Positions 1-6,663 of a stretch of DNA of 7,715 nucleotides are shown one piece after another. The first letter of the stretch is position 1. Every line of letters starts with the position of its first letter. The stretch is from an uncultured Selenomonas sp. (lineage in GTDB: Bacteria; Bacillota; Negativicutes; Selenomonadales; Selenomonadaceae), in assembly GCA_938045435.1 (NCBI GenBank), contig CALIBA010000161.1, positions 1-7,715 of the forward strand, written 5' to 3'. Under the pieces are notes generated by a model that saw nothing but the letters and a program-made list of their open reading frames with translations, was not told where the DNA came from and ran no database searches. Both the position numbers and the translations under genes were made by a program.

Positions 1-648
1 TCGTAGCTGCTCGATCATATCTGCCTCTGGGTCAGGAAGCATATCATGATCGAGGTCTACATCCATACTCTCATCACAATCGAAGGAACGCCCCCGTGCC
101 TCCATCAGTTCGGATTCTGTTCGGACACGCTGTCCCTTCATAACAACAATACGCCCAGGAATCCCAACTACTGTTGCATAAGCGGGGACAGGTTTTAAGA
201 CAACAGACCCTGCGCCAATCTTTGCATGATCACCTACTGTAAATGATCCGAGTACCTTTGCTCCAGAAGCAACAACGACATTGTTCCCAAGCGTTGGATG
301 GCGCTTCCCCTTTTCTTTTCCTGTTCCACCAAGCGTCACGCCCTGATAGAGTGTAACATTACGCCCAATCTCTGCTGTCTCACCGATAACGATCCCCGTG
401 CCATGGTCGATAAAGAGCCCATCGCCGATGGTAGCACCTGGATGAATCTCAATACCAGTCAGCCAACGTGCAAAATTTGAGATCAACCGCGGAATGAGAA
501 CCCACCCTCGCAGATATAGTGTGTGCGCAATACGATGCAGCCAAATAGCATGTAATCCTGCATAACATAATACAACTTCAATAATGTTCTTGGCTGCTGG
601 ATCACGCTCAAAGACAACGCGAATATCTCGCTTAATCCTTGCGAACAT
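1..648 (-). CDS. cysE: Serine O-acetyltransferase, 3' end cut by window edge
   Basis: This enzyme transfers acetyl from acetyl-CoA to L-serine, giving O-acetylserine for cysteine synthesis in the cytoplasm. The 216 visible codons run open to the left edge. The N-terminal helical part (about 1-60) includes RDPA at 15-18, the equivalent of the E. coli Asp92 segment. A left-handed beta-helix of hexapeptide repeats follows (about 66-165). Key residues are visible: Asp81-His82 in IDHGTGIVIGETAEIG (catalytic His158 of E. coli) and Arg116-His117 in GKRHPTLG. The acidic tail with LPDPEADMIEQLR is typical of Firmicute short (EpsC-type) enzymes, so probably only a few residues are missing. The start at 648 is chosen because family homology begins at MFARIKRDI; a purine-rich stretch (GGAAAGAGAG) precedes it but the Shine-Dalgarno match is only moderate. 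The gene lies downstream of the Hsp70-like gene but behind a terminator with its own promoter. The family assignment is secure. Confidence 0.95.
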   Translation of the reverse strand, partial: MFARIKRDIRVVFERDPAAKNIIEVVLCYAGLHAIWLHRIAHTLYLRGWVLIPRLISNFARWLTGIEIHPGATIGDGLFIDHGTGIVIGETAEIGRNVTLYQGVTLGGTGKEKGKRHPTLGNNVVVASGAKVLGSFTVGDHAKIGAGSVVLKPVPAYATVVGIPGRIVVMKGQRVRTESELMEARGRSFDCDESMDVDLDHDMLPDPEADMIEQLR

Positions 649-740
649 ACAGATCTCTCTTTCCATCCAACACGATTGATAAAACAAATGCGCCCGTATC
701 TCTCAAGAGACATCAGAGCGCAGATCGCCATTGCTTTCCC

Positions 741-769
741 ATTCTACCAAAAAAATACCCGCTTGACAA
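741..769 (-). promoter_or_regulatory. Predicted cysE promoter, embedded in a terminator
   Basis: On the minus strand the -35 box is TTGTCA (769-764, 5 of 6 to consensus). After a 17-base spacer comes TAGAAT (746-741, 5 of 6), preceded by TGG, which makes an extended -10. Transcription should begin near 735, giving a leader of about 87 bases before cysE. The -35 box sits in the loop of the terminator hairpin and the spacer is its 3' arm plus the T tract. I see no T-box or other riboswitch in the short leader. This is a sequence prediction only. Confidence 0.6.
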
Positions 770-789
770 ATATTTATCAGCGGGTATTT
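749..789 (-). terminator. Intrinsic terminator of the Hsp70-like gene
   Basis: A perfect 11-base inverted repeat (AAATACCCGCT at 753-763 and AGCGGGTATTT at 779-789) encloses a 15-base loop. Two further base pairs are possible past a bulged T. Read on the minus strand, the stem runs into seven consecutive T residues (755-749), which gives the classic Rho-independent form. It begins about 40 bases after the stop codon of the Hsp70-like gene. In the plus direction the stem is followed only by TATTTCAT, so it should act mainly on minus-strand transcripts. Confidence 0.92.
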
Positions 790-829
790 CATAAAATGAA
801 GAAATCTTCCTTACTGTATACAGAATTGC

Positions 830-3544
830 TTATCCAAGTCGAACAGTATAGATCTTTCCACTGTAATTGTTCTCTAAAAGGCTTTCCTCAGATGCAACAG
901 TATACTCTATTGTATTATGTGATTTTTTACGAATATAGACCCCTACTTGATCATCATCACTCACATCATCATCATCGATAATGCACCGTACCATACGAAC
1001 TTCAGCGGATCGCATATGACCTTGCTGAGCACGCGGCTCTTGTGTGTAATAAAGCTCAAATTCATCTTCATCTGCATAGGTAAAGTATGTCCATTCGCCA
1101 TAGTCTATGCTCGTTCCAATATCAACCTTAAAGTACCCACGTTCATTTAAGCTGCCAAGGAAATATGGAAACAGAAGTTCGTCTCTTGCATCCACATTCT
1201 TGTTGATAATCTTGACATCTTTCCCTCCCCTGCGGCAGCGTAAAAGACCAAATGCCACACCGGTTTTCCCTGTACGGAGTCTGTCGAAATCAGTCAAGAA
1301 AGATTTCCCTTTTGTCTTTTTTTCCACATCTTCCATACCAAGAGGAAGATAAAGTTTGAAAGACATATCCTTACGAGATACCGACACCTGCATCTTTTTA
1401 CCTGCATCAGACTCATTATCTTTCCTTAGCGCAACAGCTGCCTCCTGCGTAGGAACGGCCTTCACAGCAGGAGCGTGATGTGGTATACGTGATGGAGTGC
1501 TGCCTCCCATTTGCCGTGCAATATACTCATCAAAAAGCTTTTTTACCACAGGTGCTTTACAGGAGTTGCCTGCAAGGAATATATGTACTTGCTTTACCTC
1601 CCGGCGCTTAAAGGCTGTTGCCATCGCTTGGAAGAAATTTTCTACACCGCGGCGGACGCGCTCTTCCAATTTCCGCTCTAACTTGCGTATGTTAATATGA
1701 AGGTGGACCTCCGCACGATTCCCCGCCCGCCCTGTTTTTTCTGAAGAAAAGAGCGTTAATGTTGTGTCAAAAGCCTCCCCTGCCGCAAACTCCTCATAAC
1801 CTGCACCACGTTCCCAGAAAGGACGCAGACGCTCTGCTAGAATCTTATTGTTCAAATGTGATGCTGCATCACGTGTTTCACGCACCAACGCCTCTGCGCC
1901 TGCAAACGTCTCACTTTCTGGTGGAAGAGCAAATGTAATTTTATGCTGGCGCATCTCTGCAAGGTTATCCTTAAATACCTCATAAGCGAGCAACTCAAGA
2001 ATATTCTCGCCACCAAGGTACATATCACTCCCAAAACCAAATTGCTCAATCACAAATTTTCTGCGGCGATTCTCTGGTACATACTCTACGCCGAAATCAA
2101 AATCTGTCGTTCCACCACCAAAATCAAAGACACCATAGGCAATTTCTTCCCCCACATCCTTCGGTTCTAACCCATATGCTTCAAGAGCACTGATTGCATA
2201 GGCCGCCGGTTCATTGGCACCATCGTATACACGGAAACGGCGCATCATCTCAGGATCCTCAAGCAGGGCTTTGGGCAGTGTTTTTTTAATGCCACGCTCA
2301 AAACTCATACGGATATGCTCACGCACACCTTTTTCGTAGCCAACAGGAAAGGATAAAATATAGTCAAGATAAATGCTTCGATGCATATTATTGATATACA
2401 ATCCAAGATAATACGCGTAGATCTCAATGGGGTCAAACCCCCCCTCATCGATCGGTAAGGTTTCTGCGTATGGTTTAACCTCTTGAATATACCCATGTCT
2501 ATCTTTTAGAATCGGAGAATTTGCTGCATCACGTGTCCAACGCTTTAACTCACTGAACACGGAGTAATAAACTGCAATTCCTTCTGTAGACTGCCGCTCA
2601 AAAATAGCTTCAGCAGCCTGATGTGATGCAGTTACCTGCGACCATTCCGTGTAGGGGCGTCCATTCCGTGCACGGTATTGTTGTTTGAACTTTTCAATAT
2701 CTATCAGTTCTATCGCAGTTGGATTCTCGTAATCCTGCACAGTTGGCTCATTATCATAGTCCCCCTTCCCAATGCGCAAAAGACGTGCCTCGCGGTCACG
2801 GCAGACGACAACTGTGCTTCGCGTACCAAAGTCGATGGCGCAAGTTCCGTTCATAATGACATCTAACTGTGGTGGACGAGCCACGAGAAAATCCGTTGGT
2901 GGCAAACGCAGACATACGCTGTCTTCACGCCCATCTTCTGTCAATTCTTCATAAAGATCCCAATGCCCAAGACTCATATCCGTCAGAAGACGCTCCGCAT
3001 ATGGCTGAATATTGGCTCGCTTATGATCACAAAATAAAAGTTCTTTTTTGAATGGTTCAATGGAAAAATCGAGTGCTACGGATCCCGTATTGATAGACAT
3101 CTCGATGATGCTCTGTATATCAAACGTAAAACCAAAAATTGTTTCTTTGAAACGTCCTGCTACTACATCTTCGGCAAATCGCTCATGGTCAAAAACGATT
3201 TGCTCATCTTCAATATGAATATAGTTTCTAATTTTCGGATATTCGGCCACAAGCCGACGCAAACGCTCCTCTTGCTCATGAGATACATCTTCTGAGTAAA
3301 ACTCATCTGAAAGCCACTTTAAAAAACTCTGAGCATCGTTTTCTGCCTTATCAAGAGAAAACGTGTATTTCTTATTGATAATTGAGGTCGTTTCATCTTT
3401 AAGTGCTGCAATATCACGACCAAGCTGCTCACCAAAACGGAGAGAGCTATCATAGAAAAACTGGCGAAAGACATCTTTTTTTAAGTACAATGTTCGCATA
3501 AGCACGGGCCGCATGATTACTGCCTGCTCATCTTTCTTTGCCAT
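830..3544 (-). CDS. Hsp70/actin-superfamily ATPase of unassigned function
   Basis: I do not recognise a named gene. The 904-residue product carries the nucleotide-binding motifs of the Hsp70/actin fold: phosphate 1 CAIDFGTRSTVVVC (235-248), a connect-like region LSFPVGYEKGVREHIR (397-412) followed by NEPAAYAISAL (444-454), phosphate 2 VFDFGGGTTDFDFG (472-485), and adenosine motif VHIFLAGNSCKAPVVKKLF (653-671). The match to DnaK is confined to these motifs. Residues 1-230 form an N-terminal region I cannot assign. Residues 673-755 look like a variable insertion, and TGVAFGLLRCR (761-771) may be the closing helix of the ATPase fold. The last 130 residues include an acidic run (857-865) and a predicted beta-rich tail. 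There is no EEVD tail, signal peptide or clear membrane segment, so it is probably cytoplasmic. The start at 3544 is supported by AGGAGAT six bases upstream; nearby ATGs at 3552 and 3548 are out of frame. The gene is monocistronic, with its own terminator and no DnaJ or GrpE partner. ATP binding is likely; the role is unknown. Confidence 0.9.
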   Translation of the reverse strand: MAKKDEQAVIMRPVLMRTLYLKKDVFRQFFYDSSLRFGEQLGRDIAALKDETTSIINKKYTFSLDKAENDAQSFLKWLSDEFYSEDVSHEQEERLRRLVAEYPKIRNYIHIEDEQIVFDHERFAEDVVAGRFKETIFGFTFDIQSIIEMSINTGSVALDFSIEPFKKELLFCDHKRANIQPYAERLLTDMSLGHWDLYEELTEDGREDSVCLRLPPTDFLVARPPQLDVIMNGTCAIDFGTRSTVVVCRDREARLLRIGKGDYDNEPTVQDYENPTAIELIDIEKFKQQYRARNGRPYTEWSQVTASHQAAEAIFERQSTEGIAVYYSVFSELKRWTRDAANSPILKDRHGYIQEVKPYAETLPIDEGGFDPIEIYAYYLGLYINNMHRSIYLDYILSFPVGYEKGVREHIRMSFERGIKKTLPKALLEDPEMMRRFRVYDGANEPAAYAISALEAYGLEPKDVGEEIAYGVFDFGGGTTDFDFGVEYVPENRRRKFVIEQFGFGSDMYLGGENILELLAYEVFKDNLAEMRQHKITFALPPESETFAGAEALVRETRDAASHLNNKILAERLRPFWERGAGYEEFAAGEAFDTTLTLFSSEKTGRAGNRAEVHLHINIRKLERKLEERVRRGVENFFQAMATAFKRREVKQVHIFLAGNSCKAPVVKKLFDEYIARQMGGSTPSRIPHHAPAVKAVPTQEAAVALRKDNESDAGKKMQVSVSRKDMSFKLYLPLGMEDVEKKTKGKSFLTDFDRLRTGKTGVAFGLLRCRRGGKDVKIINKNVDARDELLFPYFLGSLNERGYFKVDIGTSIDYGEWTYFTYADEDEFELYYTQEPRAQQGHMRSAEVRMVRCIIDDDDVSDDDQVGVYIRKKSHNTIEYTVASEESLLENNYSGKIYTVRLG
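950..976. repeat. ATC/GAT trinucleotide run coding for an Asp cluster
   Basis: The plus strand reads three ATC triplets, ACTCAC, then four more ATC triplets. In the minus-strand reading frame of the Hsp70-like gene this is DDDDVSDDD (residues 857-865), with all seven aspartates encoded by GAT. Such a tract can change length by slippage without shifting the frame. It is short and may be no more than an acidic loop. Confidence 0.75.
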
Positions 3545-3576
3545 TCATTCATCTCCTAACAAAAAGATATAATTAT

Positions 3577-3605
3577 TTAATAACATATTCTTCACATTCA
3601 TTCAA
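3577..3605 (-). promoter_or_regulatory. Possible promoter of the Hsp70-like gene
   Basis: On the minus strand TTGAAT (3605-3600) is followed after 17 bases by TATTAA (3582-3577), both only 4 of 6 to consensus. It lies about 35 bases before the start codon at 3544. The surroundings are very AT-rich, so chance matches are common and other registers are possible. I see no CIRCE inverted repeat, so HrcA-type heat-shock control is not indicated. Confidence 0.35.
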
Positions 3606-3630
3606 AACCCTTTTTTAGACTAGAAAATGG

Positions 3631-3660
3631 ATGATATACTTTGGCTTTTTACGGTATAAT
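3631..3660 (+). promoter_or_regulatory. Possible second, weaker plus-strand promoter
   Basis: A perfect TATAAT (3655-3660) has ATGATA (3631-3636) 18 bases upstream, 4 of 6 to the -35 consensus. It lies about 67 bases upstream of the stronger promoter. It could be an alternative start for the oxidoreductase transcript, but the -35 match is weak. Confidence 0.3.
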
Positions 3661-3698
3661 TCCCCCTTTATTTGCCTACATAAACTAAAGAGATTTTT

Positions 3699-3727
3699 CT
3701 GACATAAATCGGAATATATGTTATAAT
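3699..3727 (+). promoter_or_regulatory. Strong sigma-A-type promoter of the oxidoreductase-trpEG block
   Basis: The -35 box CTGACA (3699-3704, 5 of 6) is followed by an optimal 17-base spacer and a perfect TATAAT (3722-3727). TGT immediately before the -10 makes an extended -10. Transcription should start near 3734, leaving a leader of about 97 bases before the oxidoreductase ATG. No operator can be named with confidence. The palindrome TGTATACA (3736-3743) overlaps the expected start, but GTATAC recurs elsewhere in the window. Confidence 0.8.
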
Positions 3728-3763
3728 CTTCTGTGTGTATACAATATCTTGGGAAGGATTGTA

Positions 3764-3808
3764 ATGGAATCACCAGCAATTCTTCGAGTGTTTTTGCCTA
3801 CTAAATGA
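3764..3808 (+). CDS. Possible 14-codon leader peptide
   Basis: ATG at 3764 opens a 14-residue frame (MESPAILRVFLPTK) that ends with TGA at 3806-3808. It is preceded by GGGAAGGA (3751-3758) at a 5-base spacing, which is a better ribosome binding site than that of the gene downstream. It lies inside the transcribed leader of the strong promoter, 22 bases before the oxidoreductase start codon. The peptide is not enriched in one amino acid, and no convincing competing hairpins or terminator are visible, so classical attenuation is not indicated. It could be a regulatory upstream ORF or a chance ORF. Confidence 0.3.
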   Translation: MESPAILRVFLPTK

Positions 3809-3830
3809 TTTCATAACGAAAGGATTTACC

Positions 3831-5066
3831 ATGGCTGTTCATGTCATTAATGAAGCCAGGCGTTGCCTGCAATGTAAAAAGCCGTTATGCCGCATCAAAG
3901 GATGTCCAGTACAGACCAATGTTCCAGAGATGGTACGTTTATTTCTTGATGGAAAAATTAACGAGGCAGGTGCTATGCTCTACGACAATAACCCCATGAG
4001 TGTCTTTTGCTCACTTGTCTGTGACCATGATGCACAGTGTGAAGGGAACTGTATTCAAGGACGGCGTGGTGCACCAATCCAAATTTCAAGTATTGAGCAC
4101 TATATTTCAGATACCTATCTTGATAAGCTTGTTCTTTCACGCAAATCCTACAACGGGCACAATGTTGCTGTAATTGGTGCCGGTCCTGCTGGTATCGTCG
4201 TTGGCGTAAAACTCGCACAAGAAGGATATGGCATTACAATCTTTGAGAGAATGCAGAAAATCGGTGGTATGCTCCGCTATGGAATTCCTGATTTTCGCCT
4301 CCCTCCATCGACCATTGATCGTTACGGAGAAAAACTTCATATGCTTGGCATCCATATCCGTCCCAACACAACCATCGGTGGTGCACTGAGCGTTGATGAT
4401 CTTTTCCGCGACGGTTATGAAGCAATTTTTATGGGAACAGGTGCATGGCGTGCAAAAACGCTTGGCATCCACGGTGAAACCTTGGGGAACTGTCACTATG
4501 CTGTAGATTACCTCAAAAATCCAGATGTCTACCACCTTGGAGATCGTGTAGCGATCATTGGATCCGGGAATTCTGCAATGGATGCCGCACGTACTGCGGT
4601 CCGTAAGGGCAGCCGCTATGTTACAATTTATGCGCGGCGCAATGGCATTTCAGCAAGTGAACGGGAACTTGAGTACGCGCTTGCAGATGGATGCGAGATC
4701 CAATACGCCAAAGGGATCCATTCTCTCACACCAGAAGGTCCAATGATGTATGATCGCGTTTTTGATGAGGAGCAAAATCTTATCAGCGAAGGGGAGCCAT
4801 ACCTCATTCCTGCCGACAGTATTGTCATTGCTGCAAGTCAAGCAGCAAAAGACAAGATTGTTCGTACAACAACCGGAATAACACTTAATGAAAAAGGACT
4901 TGTCAAAGTTGATGAAAACGGTATGACAGAGCGTGAAGGTGTATTCTCTGGCGGTGATGTCGTTCTTGGTCCATGGAACGTAGTGCAGGTTGTAAAAGAT
5001 GCAAAACATGTTGCGGACGCAATGATTGCATATCTAAAAAAACGCAATGAACAAAATCTTTCCTAA
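3831..5066 (+). CDS. GltD/NfnB-like FeS-flavin NAD(P)H oxidoreductase
   Basis: This 411-residue protein belongs to the glutamate synthase small subunit (GltD) / NfnB / dihydropyrimidine dehydrogenase N-terminal family. These move electrons between NAD(P)H, FAD and 4Fe-4S clusters. The N-terminal cluster domain (about 1-105) has Cys12, 15, 20 and 25 (CLQCKKPLCRIKGCPV) and Cys60, 64, 70 and 74 (CSLVCDHDAQCEGNC). The FAD site is VIGAGPAG (114-121) with acidic Glu139. RYGIPDFRLP follows. The NAD(P)H site is IIGSGNSAMDAAR (242-254), and YARR at 267-270 suits NADPH. The closing FAD motif is SGGDVVLGPWNVV (from 373). It is shorter than typical GltD (roughly 450-490). AAAGGA six bases upstream supports the start. 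No glutamate synthase large subunit or NfnA is present, so the partner and substrate are unknown. It probably heads the trpEG transcript, as no terminator is visible in the 94 bases before trpE. Confidence 0.9.
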   Translation: MAVHVINEARRCLQCKKPLCRIKGCPVQTNVPEMVRLFLDGKINEAGAMLYDNNPMSVFCSLVCDHDAQCEGNCIQGRRGAPIQISSIEHYISDTYLDKLVLSRKSYNGHNVAVIGAGPAGIVVGVKLAQEGYGITIFERMQKIGGMLRYGIPDFRLPPSTIDRYGEKLHMLGIHIRPNTTIGGALSVDDLFRDGYEAIFMGTGAWRAKTLGIHGETLGNCHYAVDYLKNPDVYHLGDRVAIIGSGNSAMDAARTAVRKGSRYVTIYARRNGISASERELEYALADGCEIQYAKGIHSLTPEGPMMYDRVFDEEQNLISEGEPYLIPADSIVIAASQAAKDKIVRTTTGITLNEKGLVKVDENGMTEREGVFSGGDVVLGPWNVVQVVKDAKHVADAMIAYLKKRNEQNLS

Positions 5067-5160
5067 AATAAAAGAAACGCAAAAATACATATTGTGTCTC
5101 TCCATCAAGAATAATAATTTTCTGTAATAAACAGGCTTCCATATAGAAGGGGACGAGTAC

Positions 5161-6663
5161 ATGAAGCTGACACCGAACAAAGAAGAATTTATCAAGCAAG
5201 CTCGTAAGGCAAATCTCGTCACGATTTCTACTGAACTTACGATGGATCTTGATACACCTGTATCGATCTATTATAAACTTGTCGGCGAAAAAAAAGGCTA
5301 CATCATGGAGTCTGTCGATACCACACAGCAACAATTTGGACGTTATTCCTTCATTGGAGGAGATCCTTTCATTCGCATACAGATTTTTGCAAACCAAATG
5401 CTCATCAATGAAAATGGGTTAATGAAAAGCATCATAGGTCCTCCGCACGAGACAATGAAGGCATATGCTGCACGATTCACTCCAGTATACACATCTAAAG
5501 ACCGTCTGCCACTTGTTGGCGGAGGTCTGGCAGGATACTTTTGCTATGAAAGTGCAGCTACTTTTGATCGCGTACGTGGTGTAAAGATTGATTCTGAACA
5601 ACTCCTTGGGCAGTTTATGATGTGCCGTTTTCTGGTCGTCTATGATGCTTTGCAAAATAGCGCACAGCTACATTATCTTGCGGATATAAAAGATGGTGAG
5701 GATCTCAATGAACTCTATGATATGATTGTAAGACGACTGGATGACGTGCGTAAGCGTCTTTCTTCCCCCTTCACTCCGCCTGTCGCACCACCGTCAAAAC
5801 GTATAACACCCATTAACTTTATGACCAGCTATGAAAGTGCACCCAAGAGTTTTCTAGATGCTGTTAGAATGGCAAAGGAACACATACTTGCAGGAGATAT
5901 TTTCCAAGTTGTTCCCTCCTTTCAGTTCCGTGAGAGAATTACTCGTCCTGCCTTTCTGTTTTATCGTCGTCTGCGTCAAGTCAATCCATCTCCTTATATG
6001 TTCTACTACAATTTTGGTGCGGTAAAGCTCGTTGGAGCATCACCCGAAATGCTCGTCAAAGTTTCTGGTAATAAAGTATACACCTACCCCATTGCTGGTA
6101 CACGTAAACGTGGAAAAACAGAAGAGGAAGATGCTGTTCTCGCACAGGAACTGCGTGCAGATGAAAAGGAATGTGCCGAACATGCAATGCTCGTTGATCT
6201 TGCACGTAACGATCTTGGCCGTATCAGCATACCTGGAACAGTATGTGTTCCAAAACTTATGGCTATTGAGCGTTTTTCTCATGTCTCACACATGGTAAGC
6301 AGTGTCATCGGAGAAATAGCCCCAGATTACACACCGATGGACGTATTGCGTGCAACCTTTCCAGCAGGAACCGTCAGTGGTGCTCCGAAGCTGCGTGCAA
6401 TGGAGATTATCCACGAACTCGAACCGAGTCCGCGTGGATTTTATGCGGGCACAGTCGGCTATATGGACTTCTATGGGAATATGGATATGTGCATCACACT
6501 ACGTACTATGTGCATTGAAAATGATGATGTAGCAATTATCCAATCAGGTGCAGGTATTGTAAAAGATTCTATAGCGGAAAAAGAATATCTTGAAATTCTG
6601 CAAAAATCTAAAGCACTTTTTGAGGTTGTCGAGGAGGTGGAAAACAATGCTGCTTTTGCTTGA
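5161..6663 (+). CDS. trpE: Anthranilate synthase component I
   Basis: TrpE converts chorismate plus ammonia supplied by TrpG into anthranilate and pyruvate, the first committed step to tryptophan. The 500 residues match the usual family length. The N-terminal domain carries the tryptophan feedback site: IMES (48-51, the LLES equivalent with Ser51) and RYSF (61-64). The chorismate-binding domain shows FQVV (248-251), NPSPY (275-279), PIAGTRKRG (310-318), EHAMLVDLARNDLGR (340-354), TFPAGTVSGAPK (399-410) and QSGAGIVKDS (461-470). Ala312 in PIAGT, rather than the lysine of PabB-type PIKGT, argues for anthranilate synthase over aminodeoxychorismate synthase. AAGGGG eight bases before the ATG supports the start. 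The 94-base upstream gap has no TGG codon, T-box or clear terminator, so I see no tryptophan attenuator there; feedback inhibition is the visible control. Its 3' end overlaps trpG by 17 bases. Confidence 0.96.
   Translation: MKLTPNKEEFIKQARKANLVTISTELTMDLDTPVSIYYKLVGEKKGYIMESVDTTQQQFGRYSFIGGDPFIRIQIFANQMLINENGLMKSIIGPPHETMKAYAARFTPVYTSKDRLPLVGGGLAGYFCYESAATFDRVRGVKIDSEQLLGQFMMCRFLVVYDALQNSAQLHYLADIKDGEDLNELYDMIVRRLDDVRKRLSSPFTPPVAPPSKRITPINFMTSYESAPKSFLDAVRMAKEHILAGDIFQVVPSFQFRERITRPAFLFYRRLRQVNPSPYMFYYNFGAVKLVGASPEMLVKVSGNKVYTYPIAGTRKRGKTEEEDAVLAQELRADEKECAEHAMLVDLARNDLGRISIPGTVCVPKLMAIERFSHVSHMVSSVIGEIAPDYTPMDVLRATFPAGTVSGAPKLRAMEIIHELEPSPRGFYAGTVGYMDFYGNMDMCITLRTMCIENDDVAIIQSGAGIVKDSIAEKEYLEILQKSKALFEVVEEVENNAAFA
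6632..6640 (+). promoter_or_regulatory. Ribosome binding site that fixes the trpG start
   Basis: AGGAGGTGG inside the 3' end of trpE is a near-perfect Shine-Dalgarno site. Its AGGAGG core ends nine bases before the ATG at 6647. It decides the start in favour of MLLLLDNYDSFTYN and against the in-frame upstream ATG at 6590, which would add 19 residues unlike the family. Confidence 0.9.

Noticed and set aside
483..731. Minus-strand ORF of 82 codons beginning just after the predicted cysE transcription start
   Set aside because: It overlaps the clear cysE frame out of register and its sequence resembles no family; cysE homology accounts for the region.
649..740. Cysteine-responsive T-box or other riboswitch before cysE
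   Set aside because: The leader is only about 87 bases, far too short for a T-box, and no conserved T-box sequence or terminator/antiterminator pair is visible.
814..823. Palindrome CTGTATACAG and the similar TGTATACA at 3736-3743 as a shared operator
   Set aside because: GTATAC recurs at several coding positions in the window (for example near 5485, 6077 and 7558), and the first copy lies after a stop codon rather than at a promoter.
676..981. Plus-strand ORF of 101 codons ending in a His-rich stretch (DHHHSHHHHR)
   Set aside because: The His run is the antisense of the GAT aspartate codons of the Hsp70-like gene, and the ORF crosses the terminator hairpin. No ribosome binding site or family likeness.
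4137..4535. Minus-strand ORF of 132 codons
   Set aside because: Fully antisense to the conserved FAD and NAD(P)H domains of the oxidoreductase; no independent evidence.
5092..5120. Separate trpE promoter (TTGTGT, 17 bases, TAATTT)
   Set aside because: The -10 matches only 3 of 6 in an AT-rich gap, so it is no better than chance.
5120..5135. Tiny inverted repeat CTGT-AATAA-ACAG before trpE as a terminator
   Set aside because: A 4-base-pair AT-rich stem with no T tract is too weak.
4903..5397. Minus-strand ORF of 164 codons
   Set aside because: Antisense shadow of the oxidoreductase 3' end and the trpE 5' end, with low-complexity Phe/Cys-rich translation and no supporting start signal.
6590..6646. 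Longer trpG start at 6590
   Set aside because: The 19 extra residues are the out-of-frame reading of trpE and unlike any TrpG N terminus; AGGAGGTGG directs initiation at 6647.
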